From: Bradyrhizobium cytisi
GTDB taxonomy: Bacteria; Pseudomonadota; Alphaproteobacteria; Rhizobiales; Xanthobacteraceae
Assembly (NCBI RefSeq): GCF_008123515.1
Contig: NZ_VSSR01000013.1
Location: 62,001 to 126,000 of the forward strand
Direction of reading: 5' to 3'
DNA length: 64,000 nucleotides
The notes under the pieces were generated by a model, which did not search any database, had not been told where the DNA came from, and worked only from the letters and a program-made list of their open reading frames with translations. The translations under genes and the position numbers were made by a program. Positions within the stretch are counted from its first letter, which is position 1. Each line of letters begins with the position of its first letter. Of the stretch, positions 63,880 to 64,000 are shown piece by piece.

Positions 63880-64000
63880 CCCCGGACGCTGCGCAGCACG
63901 AAGTGATGCGCTGCAGAGCCGGGGCCCATGCAACAGCGAACTCCGTATCTTCCTGGGTCCCGGCTCTGCGCAGCAGCGTAAGAACGCTGCAGCGCGTCCG
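63880..64000. repeat. Palindromic repeat running to the right edge
   Basis: Starts with CCCCGGACGCTGCGCAGCAC and ends with GCTGCAGCGCGTCCG in the opposite sense; inner parts AGAGCCGGGGCCCA and TGGGTCCCGGCTCT pair. It is a further family of non-coding palindromes and may continue beyond the window. Confidence 0.8.

Overview
The window looks like a chromosomal segment of a Bradyrhizobium-type alphaproteobacterium. It is GC-rich, and it carries the 14-codon rreB gene with its 17-nt extended Shine-Dalgarno sequence, a hallmark of Bradyrhizobiaceae. It also has several families of short palindromic repeats of the kind scattered through these genomes, and the usual LLM oxidoreductase, family III CoA-transferase, acyl-CoA dehydrogenase and LysE genes.

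Region 1 (about 1-15,050) is one end of an integrated element. A replication initiator gene runs off the left edge, after a DNA-binding coiled-coil gene rich in GTCGCGAC repeats. Next come a restriction-modification cluster (Vsr nickase, candidate PD-(D/E)xK nuclease, C5-cytosine methyltransferase, small ribbon-helix-helix-like protein) and a DUF262 plus RiboL-PSP-HEPN gene pair. An IS5-family element interrupted by a complete IS66 element follows, then an AlbA_2-domain gene, a small exported protein, a RES-domain gene and a tyrosine integrase. It ends at a tRNA-Thr gene cut after its anticodon loop.

Region 2 (15,050-26,290) is ordinary chromosome: exported small proteins, rlmB, tRNA-Tyr, an LLM flavin oxidoreductase, a UvrD-like helicase, a YCII protein, a periplasmic binding protein, a hybrid histidine kinase, rreB and tRNA-Gly(TCC).

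Region 3 (26,316-38,207) is an 11.8-kb phage-derived island between 45-bp direct repeats of the tRNA-Gly 3' half. The minus-strand arm carries integrase and head genes: gpW-like connector, fused prohead protease/major capsid protein, portal. The plus-strand arm carries a RepA-like AAA ATPase followed by iteron-like repeats. A divergent operator with two palindromes 30 bp apart lies between the arms. No large terminase, tail or lysis gene is visible, so it resembles a capsid-encoding satellite or a strongly reduced prophage. The last gene before attR encodes an AAA ATPase fused to a DUF4435/TOPRIM-like domain, the architecture of fused PARIS (AriA-AriB) or OLD-like anti-phage proteins. This is the best candidate for an undescribed system in the window.

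Region 4 (38,208-64,000) is chromosomal metabolism: an NmrA/DoxX pair with a divergent LysR gene, a remnant of the PQQ glucose dehydrogenase gene, a xylulokinase and sugar ABC transporter cluster, and GDP-L-fucose synthesis (gmd-fcl). It continues with a sorbosone dehydrogenase-like lipoprotein, two MFS transporters, a BKACE enzyme, a family III CoA transferase, RidA, a TetR regulator beside an acyl-CoA dehydrogenase and its phosphotransferase partner, a NIPSNAP gene broken by one stop codon, LysE and an ArgE-like deacylase. The last kilobase is repetitive DNA without a convincing gene.
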